NCBI GenBank assembly: GCA_018819925.1
Contig: JAHJPG010000038.1
Coordinates: forward strand, 1 to 42,909
Length of the DNA stretch: 42,909 nucleotides
Origin: Pseudomonadota bacterium
GTDB lineage: Bacteria; Desulfobacterota; Desulfarculia; Desulfarculales; Desulfarculaceae
Direction of reading: 5' to 3'
The notes beneath the pieces were generated by a model that ran no database searches, was not told the origin of the DNA, and saw only the letters and a list, made by a program, of their open reading frames with translations. A program made the translations under genes and the position numbers. Each line of letters begins with the position of its first letter. Position 1 is the first letter of the stretch. Of the stretch, positions 34,721 through 42,839 are shown piece after piece.

Positions 34721-37273
34721 GTGCGGCCAAGCCTTACCTTCCAAATAAAGCCGGACCTTCCCGAGCCTCTCGCTCCCCTGGCCGAGATCGCGGCCAACCT
34801 GTGGTTTTCCTGGCACGCCGAGGCGGTGGACCTGTTGCAGAGGGTGGATCATCATCTGTGGCGGCGGGTAAGCCACAACCCGGTGGCCCTGCTGAACCAG
34901 GCAAGCCAGGAGCGCCTGGAGGCCCTGGCCCAGGACAGCGGATTTCTGGCTCAGTTGGAGCGGGTGGCCGAACTCATGCGTTCCTACCTGGACGCCACCA
35001 AGTGCACTTTCTTGAACGGCCGAGCCCCGGAAGGGCTTAAGATCGCTTATTTCTCGGCTGAATACGGCCTGGCGGACTGCCTTTCGTTGTACTCGGGGGG
35101 CCTGGGGGTGCTCAGTGGCGACCACCTGAAGAGCGCCAGCGACCTCAACCTGCCCCTGGTGGCGGTGGGTTTGGCCTATGGCCAGGGATATTTCAACCAA
35201 TATCTGAACGCCGACGGATGGCAGCAGGAAGAGTACCACCCCAACGACTTCTACAACCTGCCCATGAGCCTGGTGACCAATGGCGACGGCAGCGAACTGC
35301 GCATCAGCGTGAATATCGAGGACAAGCCCCTGGCCGCCCGGGTGTGGCGGGTGTCGGTGGGCCGGGTTCCCCTGTACCTCATGGACACCAACCTGAAGGA
35401 CAACCCCCCGGAGCTGCGCTCGATCACCTACCAGCTCTACGGCGGCGACCGCGAAATGCGCATCCGCCAGGAGATTCTCCTGGGCATCGGCGGGGTGCGC
35501 CTGCTGGACGCCCTGGGCATCGAGGCCAATGTCTTTCACATGAACGAGGGCCACAGCGCCTTCGCCAGCCTGGAGCGCATCCGCCAGCTCAGGCAGGAGC
35601 GGGGGCTGAACTTCACCGAGGCCCGGGAGGTGGTGCGCGCCTCCAACTGCTTCACCACCCACACCCCGGTGCCGGCGGGCAACGACTACTTCGATCCCGA
35701 GTTGGTGCGGCGTCATTTCGCCGGCTACGTGCCCGACCTGGGCATCTCCCTGCCGGTGCTGCTGGGCTATGGCCGGGTGGACCCTCGCAACGACTCCGAA
35801 CAGTTCTGCATGACCGTGCTGGCCCTGAGACTCAGCAGCTTGGCCAACGGGGTGAGCCGCCTGCACGGCAGGGTGAGCCGCCAAATGTGGCAGGGGGTGT
35901 GGCCCCACTTCCCCGAGGAGGACCTGCCCATCGGCCACATCACCAACGGGGTGCATATCCCCTCTTGGATCAGCAGCGACATGGCCTACCTCTACTACCG
36001 CTACCTGGGACCGGGCTGGCACGAGGACCCGGACAGCCAGACGGTGTGGAAGGCCATGGAGGAGATGCCCGACGCCGAGCTCTGGCGGGTGCGCGAGCGC
36101 CGGCGGGGGCAGATGGTGGCCTTTATACGCAACACCCTGGTGGAGCAGCTTTCCCGGCGGGGAGCCAGCGCCGAAGAGCTGCGCCGGGCCAGCGAGGTCC
36201 TAAACCCCGAGGCCCTGACCATCGTCTTCGCCCGCCGTTTCGCCACCTACAAGCGGGCCGTGCTGATCGCCCAGGACCTGGAGCGCTTGGCCAAGATACT
36301 AAACGACCCAAAGCAGCCGGTGCAGATCATTTTCGCGGGCAAGGCCCACCCCAAGGACAACGAGGGCAAGGAGTTCATCCGGCGCATCGTGGCCCTGACC
36401 CACGACCCGCGCTTCGCCGACAGGCTGGTGTTCATCGAGGACTACGATATCAACACCGCACGCTACCTGGTGCAGGGGGCCGATGTGTGGCTCAACACCC
36501 CGCGGCGCCCCCTGGAGGCCTGCGGCACCAGCGGCATGAAGTCCGTGGCCAACGGCGGCCTGCACCTGAGCATATTGGACGGCTGGTGGGACGAGGGCTT
36601 CCAGCCCGGCCTGGGCTGGGCCATCGGCCGGGGCGAGGAGCACCCCGGCGATTACCCCCAGGACGAGGTGGAGTGGCGAGCCCTGTACCGCCTGCTGGAA
36701 AACGAGGTGGTTCCCCTGTTCTACCGCCGAGACGCCTACGGCCTGCCCCGGGGATGGATCGGCTACGTCAAGAACAGCCTGCGCAACCTGTGCCCGGCGT
36801 TCAACAGCCACCGCATGGTGGAGGACTACGCCGAGGAGGGCTATCTACCCGCCTCCCAGCGCTATCTGGGCCTGGTGGGCAACGACTTCGCCGGGGCCCG
36901 GGAGTTGGGGGCTTGGTCCCAGCGCATCATGGAGAACTGGAGCCAGGTGCAGGTGCTGGAGGTCACCAGCCCCGCGCCTCCTTGCATGATCTGGGGCCAA
37001 GAGCTGCCGATCAGCGCCACCTTGCGCCTGGGCGGGCTGCAACCGGCGGACGTGGCGGTGGACGCCTATTACGGCCGCCTGGGGCCGGACGGCAAGTTCG
37101 CCGAACGCCTGACCCACCTCCTGGAGCCGGTGGGCAACGACGATGGGGTGTGGCGCTTCGAGGGCCAGGTAAAGGCCCAGAGCACCGGACGCCTGGGCCT
37201 GGCGGTGAGGGTGGTGCCTTATCACCCCCTGACCGGCACCAAGCACGCCCTGGGGCTGGCCGCCTGGGGATAG
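34721..37273 (+). CDS. glgP: Alpha-glucan (glycogen/maltodextrin) phosphorylase
   Basis: This 850-residue enzyme releases glucose-1-phosphate from alpha-1,4-glucans. The N-terminal DUF3417 region ([20 protein letters not shown]) and [21 protein letters not shown] are typical of the archaeal/thermophile-type GlgP. The PLP-bearing lysine is in [15 protein letters not shown], and [11 protein letters not shown] and DWW-type motifs ([11 protein letters not shown]) are present. The C-terminal 120 residues are the variable beta domain. The start is a GTG with AAGGGGG six bases upstream. It stands alone, divergent from the NYN operon. No other glycogen gene is nearby. Confidence 0.93.
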   Translation: MRPSLTFQIKPDLPEPLAPLAEIAANLWFSWHAEAVDLLQRVDHHLWRRVSHNPVALLNQASQERLEALAQDSGFLAQLERVAELMRSYLDATKCTFLNGRAPEGLKIAYFSAEYGLADCLSLYSGGLGVLSGDHLKSASDLNLPLVAVGLAYGQGYFNQYLNADGWQQEEYHPNDFYNLPMSLVTNGDGSELRISVNIEDKPLAARVWRVSVGRVPLYLMDTNLKDNPPELRSITYQLYGGDREMRIRQEILLGIGGVRLLDALGIEANVFHMNEGHSAFASLERIRQLRQERGLNFTEAREVVRASNCFTTHTPVPAGNDYFDPELVRRHFAGYVPDLGISLPVLLGYGRVDPRNDSEQFCMTVLALRLSSLANGVSRLHGRVSRQMWQGVWPHFPEEDLPIGHITNGVHIPSWISSDMAYLYYRYLGPGWHEDPDSQTVWKAMEEMPDAELWRVRERRRGQMVAFIRNTLVEQLSRRGASAEELRRASEVLNPEALTIVFARRFATYKRAVLIAQDLERLAKILNDPKQPVQIIFAGKAHPKDNEGKEFIRRIVALTHDPRFADRLVFIEDYDINTARYLVQGADVWLNTPRRPLEACGTSGMKSVANGGLHLSILDGWWDEGFQPGLGWAIGRGEEHPGDYPQDEVEWRALYRLLENEVVPLFYRRDAYGLPRGWIGYVKNSLRNLCPAFNSHRMVEDYAEEGYLPASQRYLGLVGNDFAGARELGAWSQRIMENWSQVQVLEVTSPAPPCMIWGQELPISATLRLGGLQPADVAVDAYYGRLGPDGKFAERLTHLLEPVGNDDGVWRFEGQVKAQSTGRLGLAVRVVPYHPLTGTKHALGLAAWG

Positions 37274-37280
37274 ACCCGGG

Positions 37281-37796
37281 CTAGGTCCGGCTGGGGCCGG
37301 GCTTGGATTTGGCCGCGAAATGCAGGCGGCGCGGGGCGTGCAGGGAAGGCCGGTTGGCCGCCAAGTTGCGCTCCTGCCAACCGCGGCTGAGTATGAAGGT
37401 CGGCGAGCCGCCCCGCTCGGGAGCCGGCGAGAGGAACTCCTCGGCCACCCACTGCTCGACCAGGACCGCGCCGTCGGCGGGCAAGATGCCCAGCACCCGG
37501 CTTATCTCGGCCAGGGTGACGTTTTCGTTCTCGTCGAACATGGGCAGCACCCGCTTCTGGGGCTTGGTGAGCTTGCGGCGGGCCTCGGCCTCCAGGCGCT
37601 GGCGGCGGGACTGTTCATCTTCGGCGCCGGGCGGGCCGCCCTGCTTGAGGTAGTCGTTGACCTTGTTCATGAAGCCCTGAATCGCCCAGTCGCCCAGAAG
37701 CCCGGACTCCAACAAGCGCGCCCCCTGCTGGGAGCCCAAAAACTCCCGCCAGCGCACATACACCTCGTCGGAGAGGTTTATCTCTATGATCGGCAT
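37281..37796 (-). CDS. Hypothetical protein, 171 residues
   Basis: I do not recognise the family. It starts [21 protein letters not shown]. The middle is charged and helical ([23 protein letters not shown]). The stretch [30 protein letters not shown] looks like a winged-helix or MarR-like fold. The tail ([16 protein letters not shown]) is basic. No signal or membrane segment is seen. It is convergent with glgP and divergent from the CbiR-like gene. A DNA-binding role is a guess from the helix pattern. Confidence 0.6.
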   Translation of the reverse strand: MPIIEINLSDEVYVRWREFLGSQQGARLLESGLLGDWAIQGFMNKVNDYLKQGGPPGAEDEQSRRQRLEAEARRKLTKPQKRVLPMFDENENVTLAEISRVLGILPADGAVLVEQWVAEEFLSPAPERGGSPTFILSRGWQERNLAANRPSLHAPRRLHFAAKSKPGPSRT

Positions 37797-37850
37797 GCTC
37801 GCCCTCCTTTGGCCAATGATTTACCAGCAACGCCGCCCGGAGTCCAGGCG

Positions 37851-39008
37851 ATGAGCCCCCCGGTGCTCTGGCTGGTGGGCGCGGCCCCGGCCCGAAAGCG
37901 GGCCGAGGCGCTTCGCGCCGCCTTGCCCGATGACTTGCAAGCCATCACCCTGGGCGCGGCCGGAGCCCCGGAGCCCGCGCTGGACCTGGGTCCCGGCCCG
38001 GATATGGCAATCGCCCTGGAGGCCTGCCCCTCCGAGTTGCGCCCGGCTGCGGTGCTGGTATTGGAGCCTGGACGGCCCCCCGCCGGGCTGGAGGGCCTGC
38101 CCTGCCCCACCCTGTCCTGGGGGGCCGCCTGCCCCGGCTGCGACGCCGTCGCCCCGGCCGGCCCCGCCGGCGCGGCCCAGGCCCTGGCCCAGGCCGCCAG
38201 CCAGGGCCGCCGGTGGCCCTGGCTGGGGCAAGTCCAGGTGAACCTGCCCCTGCGGGACCTGCTGGGCCGCTACGCCCCCCTGGCCGCCTCGGTGGCGGTC
38301 AACCCCGAGGTGGGCATCGACCACCAGGCCCTGGACAGCCTGGATCAGGCCCAGATAGCCCGGGCGGCTGGGATGCTGCAAGGCCGGCGGGTGAGCGCGC
38401 ACCTGCCCTTCATGGACCTGAGCCCCGGCAGTCCGGACCCGGCCATAGCCCGGGCCAGCCTGGAGCGCCTGAGCAAGGCGGCGGGCTGGGCCCTGGAGTT
38501 GGGGGCCGTGCGGGCGGTGGCCCATTTGGGTTACAGCGCGGACACCCACCGCCACCTGGGCGAATTTTGCCGCCGCCTGGCCCGAGGCCTGGCCCCCCTG
38601 GCCGCCCGCCTGCAAGAGGGCGGCTGCCCCATGGTTTTGGAAAACACCTTCGAGCCCGCCCCGGCAGTGCTCCTGGCCGCCCGGGAAGCCATCCTGCGGG
38701 CCGGCGGCCCGGCGGTGGGCTTCTGCCTGGACGTGGGCCACGCCTACTGCTTCTCGGCCACCTCCCTGCACGACTGGTGGCGAGCCCTGGCCCCTCACTT
38801 GGGCGAGCTGCACTTGCACGACAACGACGGCGCCTTTGATTACCACCGTCCTCCGGGTTGCGGGGTGGTGGACTGGGATTTTGTGAAGCGCTCCCTGGCC
38901 GCCTTGGAGAGCCCCCCCTTGCTCACCATGGAGCCCCACGCCGAGCCGGATCTGTGGGCCTTTTTGCGGGGTCTGGAAAAGGTGTGGGGGACGCCTCCCC
39001 CGACCTGA
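37851..39008 (+). CDS. Xylose isomerase-like TIM-barrel protein, possibly CbiR-type cobamide phosphodiesterase
   Basis: This 385-residue protein has a C-terminal AP-endonuclease-2/sugar-isomerase TIM barrel. Candidate metal ligands and active-site residues are H184 (AHLPFMDL), H225 (AHLGYSAD), E264 (LENTFE), D294 and H297 (CLDVGHAYCFS), H321/H323/D325 (LHLHDNDGAFD) and E361. The motifs resemble CbiR, which hydrolyses the phosphodiester of cobamides during remodelling; this is a motif-level resemblance only. A sugar-phosphate isomerase is the alternative. The first 120 residues, with CPTLSWGAACPGC, are not a known barrel part. The ATG 37851 was chosen because upstream in-frame codons overlap the divergent gene. 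Confidence 0.65.
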   Translation: MSPPVLWLVGAAPARKRAEALRAALPDDLQAITLGAAGAPEPALDLGPGPDMAIALEACPSELRPAAVLVLEPGRPPAGLEGLPCPTLSWGAACPGCDAVAPAGPAGAAQALAQAASQGRRWPWLGQVQVNLPLRDLLGRYAPLAASVAVNPEVGIDHQALDSLDQAQIARAAGMLQGRRVSAHLPFMDLSPGSPDPAIARASLERLSKAAGWALELGAVRAVAHLGYSADTHRHLGEFCRRLARGLAPLAARLQEGGCPMVLENTFEPAPAVLLAAREAILRAGGPAVGFCLDVGHAYCFSATSLHDWWRALAPHLGELHLHDNDGAFDYHRPPGCGVVDWDFVKRSLAALESPPLLTMEPHAEPDLWAFLRGLEKVWGTPPPT

Positions 39009-39087
39009 GCCTCCCTCACCCCATCGGGTGATGCGCTCTTGCCGGGGCTGGGTTTCTAATAGAGCCCAACCTGAAAGGAGGCCCTTG

Positions 39088-39531
39088 ATGGACTTCCTGC
39101 AAATGACCTCACCCTGCGGGCTGGACTGCTTCAACTGTCACTTCTACCTGGCCACCCAGGGCGACGAAGAATCCCTGCGCATAACCAAGGCCTATCACGA
39201 CACCATGGGCATTCCCGAGGAAGCCATGCGCTGCTCGGGCTGCCGGGCTCACCAGGGCAGCCCGCCCCTGCACGCGGTGTCCATGGACCGCCAGGGCCCC
39301 TGCCCGGCCTATGGTTGCAGCACCGAAAAGGGCCTGGATTTTTGCTGCGACTGCGGCGACTTCCCCTGCGACCATTTGCACCCCTACGCGGACCGGGCCG
39401 ACAAGGTGCCCCACAACACCAAGGTGTTCAACCTGTGCCTGATAAAAAAGATGGGCCTGGAAAAGTGGGCAGAAGAAAAGGCGGGCAAGGTGCGCCAAAC
39501 CTACTTCCACAAATGGTGGACCCTGACCTGA
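39088..39531 (+). CDS. DUF3795 cysteine-rich protein
   Basis: This 147-residue protein has SPCGLDCFNCHFY at residues 8-20, a later RCSGCR and DFCCDCGDFPCDHL. These match DUF3795, whose Cys pairs probably bind metal. The function is unknown. The ATG has AAAGGAGG seven bases upstream (39074-39081), which decides the start over an earlier in-frame codon at 39028. It follows the TIM-barrel gene by 79 bp, with a small TCACCC/GGGTGA hairpin between them. Confidence 0.82.
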   Translation: MDFLQMTSPCGLDCFNCHFYLATQGDEESLRITKAYHDTMGIPEEAMRCSGCRAHQGSPPLHAVSMDRQGPCPAYGCSTEKGLDFCCDCGDFPCDHLHPYADRADKVPHNTKVFNLCLIKKMGLEKWAEEKAGKVRQTYFHKWWTLT

Positions 39532-39543
39532 GCCCCGGCCCGG

Positions 39544-39867
39544 CTAACCCGCCGGGGTGGAGAGCTTGAGGCCCAGGATGCCGGCCAGGATCAGGGCCAG
39601 GAAAAACAGGCGCGGCAGGTTGGCCGGTTCGCCGAAGATGAGAATACCCATCACCGCCGTGCCCGCCGCGCCGATGCCGGTCCACACCGCGTAGCCGGTG
39701 CCCACGGGCAGGCTCCTGAGGGCCCAGGCCAACAGACCCACGCTCACCGCCATGGCCGCCAAGGACAGGGCGGCGAAGCCCATACGTGTGAAGCCGTCTG
39801 AGGCCTTCATGGCCAGGGCCCACACCACTTCAAAGATTCCAGCCACCGACAAGATCAACCAAGGCAC
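39544..39867 (-). CDS. gdx: SMR-family exporter of the Gdx/SugE type (guanidinium)
   Basis: This 107-residue four-helix membrane protein carries the essential Glu13 (IFEVVWA) and the segment GTGYAVWTGIGAAGTAVMG, which is the Gdx/SugE subtype signature rather than the EmrE subtype. Gdx proteins export guanidinium with protons as dual-topology dimers. I found no clear guanidine riboswitch in the 130 bases upstream, so control is uncertain. It is convergent with the DUF3795 gene. Confidence 0.88.
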   Translation of the reverse strand: MPWLILSVAGIFEVVWALAMKASDGFTRMGFAALSLAAMAVSVGLLAWALRSLPVGTGYAVWTGIGAAGTAVMGILIFGEPANLPRLFFLALILAGILGLKLSTPAG

Positions 39868-40014
39868 CGCGCCCTCCCCTTCTGCATGGGTTGCCCAGCG
39901 GCGCTAAGCCTACCGCATCCCCGGGCGATTAACGAATCCTCCCCGCCGTCAGATCCGGCAAGTAATTAATGATCTAGTTGATTTTATTTTTTATTGTTTT
40001 ACGATAATTTATAG

Positions 40015-40043
40015 TTGACATAGTTGATGTAGTGCGGCATTAT
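40015..40043 (+). promoter_or_regulatory. Promoter of the DUF2975-HTH pair with TAGTTGA repeats
   Basis: A perfect TTGACA (40015-40020), a 17-bp spacer and CATTAT (40038-40043) precede the gene pair. TAGTTGA occurs at 39975, 40012 and 40021, two copies overlapping the -35 and spacer. They could be sites for the small HTH protein encoded downstream (autoregulation, inferred). The gap 39868-40097 is AT-rich. Confidence 0.6.
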
Positions 40044-40097
40044 TCTCTCCATGATCCTGCCTCGGAAAAATAAAACGCAACCCCAAGGAGCCGAGAG

Positions 40098-40631
40098 ATG
40101 GACCAACAAGTTGAGCGCATAGCCAAGGTGAGCGCCCGCCTGCGCCTGGTTTCCACCCTGCTGATGTTCGCCATACCCGTGGCGCTGGCCCTGTGTTGGG
40201 CCTTCATGGAAAACCTGCCGCTGGTCAACGCCCGCCTGCCGGTCAAGGTGGACGCCAATCTGCCCCTGATCTCGCGCATCCTGGCTTTTATCGCCAGCAT
40301 GATCCCCGGCGGGGTGGCCATCTACGCCCTGTCGCGCTTGCGGCGGCTGTTTGACCTCTACGCCCACGGGGTCATCTTCCGCTCGGCCAACGTGGAGTGT
40401 TTCCGCCAGTTGGGCTGGTCGCTGTTCGCCTGGGCCGGGGCCGGCTTTTTGTTCAACACCCTGGCCGGGTTCATCCTGACCTTCCACTGGACGCCGGGCA
40501 CTCGCCTTTTGGTGCTCAGCCTGGACAGCCAGGACCTCATGGCCGTGTTCACGGGCCTGGTGGTCCTCACCGTGGCCTGGGTGATGGACCAGGGGCGCAA
40601 GCTATACGAAGAACAGGAACTTTTCGTCTAG
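40098..40631 (+). CDS. DUF2975 membrane protein
   Basis: This 177-residue protein has four hydrophobic segments (about 18-38, 60-78, 110-135 and 148-165) and the DUF2975 pattern RLRRLFDLYAHGVIFRSANVE. The function of the family is unknown, but it is regularly paired with a small HTH protein, as here (gap 12 bp). CCAAGGAG gives a ribosome site ahead of the ATG. The pair may be a membrane-linked regulatory unit. Confidence 0.85.
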   Translation: MDQQVERIAKVSARLRLVSTLLMFAIPVALALCWAFMENLPLVNARLPVKVDANLPLISRILAFIASMIPGGVAIYALSRLRRLFDLYAHGVIFRSANVECFRQLGWSLFAWAGAGFLFNTLAGFILTFHWTPGTRLLVLSLDSQDLMAVFTGLVVLTVAWVMDQGRKLYEEQELFV

Positions 40632-40643
40632 GAGGGCGTAGCG

Positions 40644-40850
40644 ATGATCGTAGTCAACCTAGACGTGATGCTGGCCAAGCGCAAGGTGAAGTCCAAGGAC
40701 CTGGCCCAGGCGGTGGGCATCACCGAGCAGAACATATCCCTGATCAAGACCGGCAAGATCAAGGGCCTGCGCCTGGCCACCCTGGACGCCATCTGCCGCT
40801 TTTTGGAGTGCCAGCCGGGGGATATTCTGGAGTACCGGGCGGAGGGATGA
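40644..40850 (+). CDS. Small Xre/Cro-type HTH regulator (YozG-like)
   Basis: This 68-residue single-domain DNA-binding protein (HTH_26-like) starts MIVVNLDVMLAKRKVKSKDLAQ. The helix-turn-helix is LAQAVGITEQNISLIKTGKIKG, and it ends FLECQPGDILEYRAEG, a common YozG-family ending. The ATG has GGAGGG nine bases upstream. It probably regulates its own operon and may be controlled by the DUF2975 partner. No effector domain is present. Confidence 0.9.
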   Translation: MIVVNLDVMLAKRKVKSKDLAQAVGITEQNISLIKTGKIKGLRLATLDAICRFLECQPGDILEYRAEG

Positions 40851-40869
40851 GGCCTGGCCCGGAACTTTG

Positions 40870-40902
40870 GTGGGTTGGATTGAGCGAAGCGAAACCCAAC
40901 AC
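40870..40902. repeat. REP-like dispersed palindromic repeat, copy 2
   Basis: TGGGTTGGAT and AAACCCAACA arms enclose the GAGCGAAGCGAA core shared with the copy at 23191-23223. It lies in the convergent gap between the HTH gene and the DUF4238 gene, at the left edge of the AT-richer accessory DNA. Confidence 0.7.
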
Positions 40903-40974
40903 GGAAGTCTCGTTGGACTTAGGGGCTGTGGTACATAATTAGAAAATGAAGTCTCTTTCGCTACAACCCAGTAA

Positions 40975-41922
40975 TTACCGTTTTAACTTATTCCTAACTA
41001 ATTCCCTTGCTTCCTTTTCGCTGAGCAATTCTGATTTCTGTCCAATTTGACGCACCAATTCAGCCATATTTTGACTCTTTGCTGACGCTACAAAATACTC
41101 CCTACTCATTCTCGCAACCTGTAAATTGATTGCTGTCACATTTACTCCTGGAGCCTGTGGTAGCGTTGTACCGACAAGCATCTTATTACTGGAAATGGGA
41201 AGGAATATATTATTTATAGTATCAGCTTTAAAAGTGATCGAAACAAATTTCCTATTGTCGGAGACTTCCCATATTATCCCAACATCACCCAATATCAAAT
41301 TTTGCTCAGTGTGGCACACGTACCAAAAAAATTTGCAATAACGCTGCACTCTCCATTCTGGGGCAACAGTCTTTGACAGTGACTGCACATGGCCTTGCTT
41401 AACCATTTGTGGAGTGGCCGCCTCTACAGTAGCAAAAAACTTCTTTGAGGCAGCTAAGATAGCTTTTTTTTGATAAGCCGGAAGCTTTTGGAATTTATTT
41501 TTCAGATGGGGGTCATCAGACAATGCAAGGTTTACACCTTCTAAATTAGATATTATCTGTCCGAATTCGTTAGCCATTATTTTTACTGGTTTCAGGAAAG
41601 AATCGCGAATATGCTTTGTTCTTATTTCCATATGACTAACAAATTCCGCAGCCTCTGACCGATCAACTTCTTCTCCATGCTTTAAATATCTCATTTGGTC
41701 AAGTAACGGGGCGAACTGACCTTCAAAATCTGTAATTTTACCGTCAGCCGTCCCTTCACCATCCTCTCCATAAAACTTTCTTCCCACTGCAATATTAATG
41801 ATGTTCGGTTCGTAGCATCTTCCATCTTTTTGATATACCCACGCATAAACTTTATTTTTATTGGTCCTGCTGGCGAATCCTTTAAGGAGAAACCGAGGTA
41901 GAATGTGCTGTCTGATTGCCAT
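40975..41922 (-). CDS. DUF4238 protein
   Basis: This 315-residue protein begins MAIRQHILPRFLLKGFAS, the typical DUF4238 opening (H-x-x-P-x-F-L-L-x-x-F). The family has no settled function and often occurs in mobile or defence-associated DNA. Base composition is much more AT-rich than in the rest of the window, and codon use differs, which suggests recent transfer. AAGGGGGG precedes the ATG. No partner gene is nearby. Confidence 0.8.
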   Translation of the reverse strand: MAIRQHILPRFLLKGFASRTNKNKVYAWVYQKDGRCYEPNIINIAVGRKFYGEDGEGTADGKITDFEGQFAPLLDQMRYLKHGEEVDRSEAAEFVSHMEIRTKHIRDSFLKPVKIMANEFGQIISNLEGVNLALSDDPHLKNKFQKLPAYQKKAILAASKKFFATVEAATPQMVKQGHVQSLSKTVAPEWRVQRYCKFFWYVCHTEQNLILGDVGIIWEVSDNRKFVSITFKADTINNIFLPISSNKMLVGTTLPQAPGVNVTAINLQVARMSREYFVASAKSQNMAELVRQIGQKSELLSEKEARELVRNKLKR

Positions 41923-42014
41923 TACGCCCCCCTTGTATAGCGGTAAATGCTAACAGCAAGTTACAGCATTACTAGCGCTATATTCAATAGTACCTAATTC
42001 ATATGGACCCAGTA

Positions 42015-42046
42015 AACAATGGCCTCCCTTCCGGGAGGCCATTGTT
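42015..42046 (-). terminator. Terminator hairpin after the molybdenum hydroxylase remnant
   Basis: AACAATGGCCTCCC and GGGAGGCCATTGTT pair perfectly over 14 bp with a 4-nt loop. It lies 18 bp beyond the stop of the remnant on the minus strand. The T run is short, so it may be a bidirectional stabiliser. Confidence 0.65.
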
Positions 42047-42064
42047 GCTTAAGCGAAACGCCCA

Positions 42065-42190
42065 CTACTTGATCTTGTCCAAGGCCCGCAGCACCTTCTC
42101 CGAGGTGATGGGGGTTTCCATGCAGCGGTAGCCGGTGGCCTGGTGCACCGCGTGGGTGATGGCCGGTGCCGTGGGGATAGCCAGGGGCCG
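42065..42190 (-). pseudogene. C-terminal remnant of a xanthine dehydrogenase-family molybdenum subunit
   Basis: The minus-strand frame ending at the TAG at 42065-42067 reads IPTAPAITHAVHQATG, then YRCMETPITSEKVLRALDKIK. This is the normal end of a molybdopterin-binding aldehyde/xanthine oxidoreductase large subunit (PAIxxAxxxATG, then PxxxxxVLxAL). The coding sequence breaks at about 42190, where a GTTGGGC...CCAACC palindromic repeat begins and unrelated small membrane genes follow. Only about 40 of some 750 residues remain. The high GC content contrasts with its AT-rich neighbours. Confidence 0.65.
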
Positions 42191-42191
42191 C

Positions 42192-42226
42192 GTTGGGCTT
42201 CGGGGCTAACGCCCCTCAATCCAACC
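42192..42226. repeat. Diverged palindromic repeat at a gene breakpoint
   Basis: GTTGGGCTTCGGGGC and GCCCCTCAATCCAACC form an imperfect inverted repeat whose outer arms (GTTGGG/CCAAC) match the other dispersed copies while the loop differs. It sits exactly where the molybdenum hydroxylase remnant ends. Confidence 0.6.
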
Positions 42227-42268
42227 GATCCTATCTGCTGGGGCCATCCGATGAGACGTGGCAGATGG

Positions 42269-42550
42269 TTAATGCCCACCGCCACCTCTGCTCATTCCAA
42301 TGAGGACGATTGCGAACGACACCCAAACTATAAAAGCCAGCGGCAAAGAGGGCCAAACCCAGCAAAGTTTCAAGGGCCTTCTGGTGCTGAAAACGAACAT
42401 GAGGATCACGCAGATGCTCCACAAAAGGGGAGCGGGCCAATAAGGCCATTCAACCCAAAAAGCCCCAAATAATGAGAACCCATCCGCCACGGTAAATATG
42501 CCTATAGCCCAGGCGGCCAAGCCAAAATAGATGTCAATGTTTTTACGCAT
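42269..42550 (-). CDS. Small membrane protein, tandem paralogue 1
   Basis: This 93-residue protein, starting MRKNIDIYFGLAAWAIGIF, has three hydrophobic segments (about 8-25, 38-55 and 65-85) and ends MSRGGGGH. It is a clear paralogue of the adjacent upstream gene with the same length and matching FGLxAWAIGIFTVA, LLWSxCVxLM and SRGGG landmarks. The ATG has AAGGGG upstream. I do not recognise the family; no function can be given. Confidence 0.65.
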   Translation of the reverse strand: MRKNIDIYFGLAAWAIGIFTVADGFSLFGAFWVEWPYWPAPLLWSICVILMFVFSTRRPLKLCWVWPSLPLAFIVWVSFAIVLIGMSRGGGGH

Positions 42551-42557
42551 GTGCCCC

Positions 42558-42839
42558 TTAGGGTGCGCCGCCACCACGGGACCAAGCGATGAAAATAACG
42601 GCAAAAATCAACCAGTTCAGGAACGCTAAGGGGAAAGAAAGCCAAACCCACCACAAATTCAGTGGTCTTCTATTTTTTAAAACAAGCATTAAAACCACGC
42701 ACAAGCTCCACAGGATGGGAGCAAACCAGTCTCGCCAAGCGAACTCATATTTCCAATAGAAAAAAAATTCAGTGGCAACAGTAAATATGCCTATAGCCCA
42801 GGCGACCAAGCCGAAACAGACGTCCAGATTCTTGCGCAT
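42558..42839 (-). CDS. Small membrane protein, tandem paralogue 2
   Basis: This 93-residue paralogue (MRKNLDVCFGLVAWAIGIF... ending AWSRGGGAP) has the same three hydrophobic segments as its neighbour seven bases downstream. The extension to 42899 has no ribosome site and no counterpart in the paralogue, so I use the ATG at 42839. The paralogues probably arose by tandem duplication and share a transcript. Base use is AT-richer than the chromosome average. The last 70 bases of the window contain nothing else I can name. Confidence 0.65.
   Translation of the reverse strand: MRKNLDVCFGLVAWAIGIFTVATEFFFYWKYEFAWRDWFAPILWSLCVVLMLVLKNRRPLNLWWVWLSFPLAFLNWLIFAVIFIAWSRGGGAP

Noticed and set aside
34691-37284. 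Long open frames of several hundred codons on both strands over the glycogen phosphorylase gene
   Set aside because: They are shadow frames produced by high GC at third codon positions. Their sequences are low-complexity Gly/Arg/His/Pro, and the phosphorylase motifs explain the region.
37821-39134. A 437-codon open frame antisense to the TIM-barrel gene
   Set aside because: It is Gly/Gln/His-rich low-complexity text with no motif, while the plus-strand frame has clear metal-ligand motifs.
39868-39990. Possible guanidine riboswitch upstream of the Gdx/SugE gene
   Set aside because: I looked for ykkC, mini-ykkC (paired ACGR loops) and guanidine-III features on the minus strand. Only an isolated ACGG and a short GCCG/CGGC stem are present, which is not enough.
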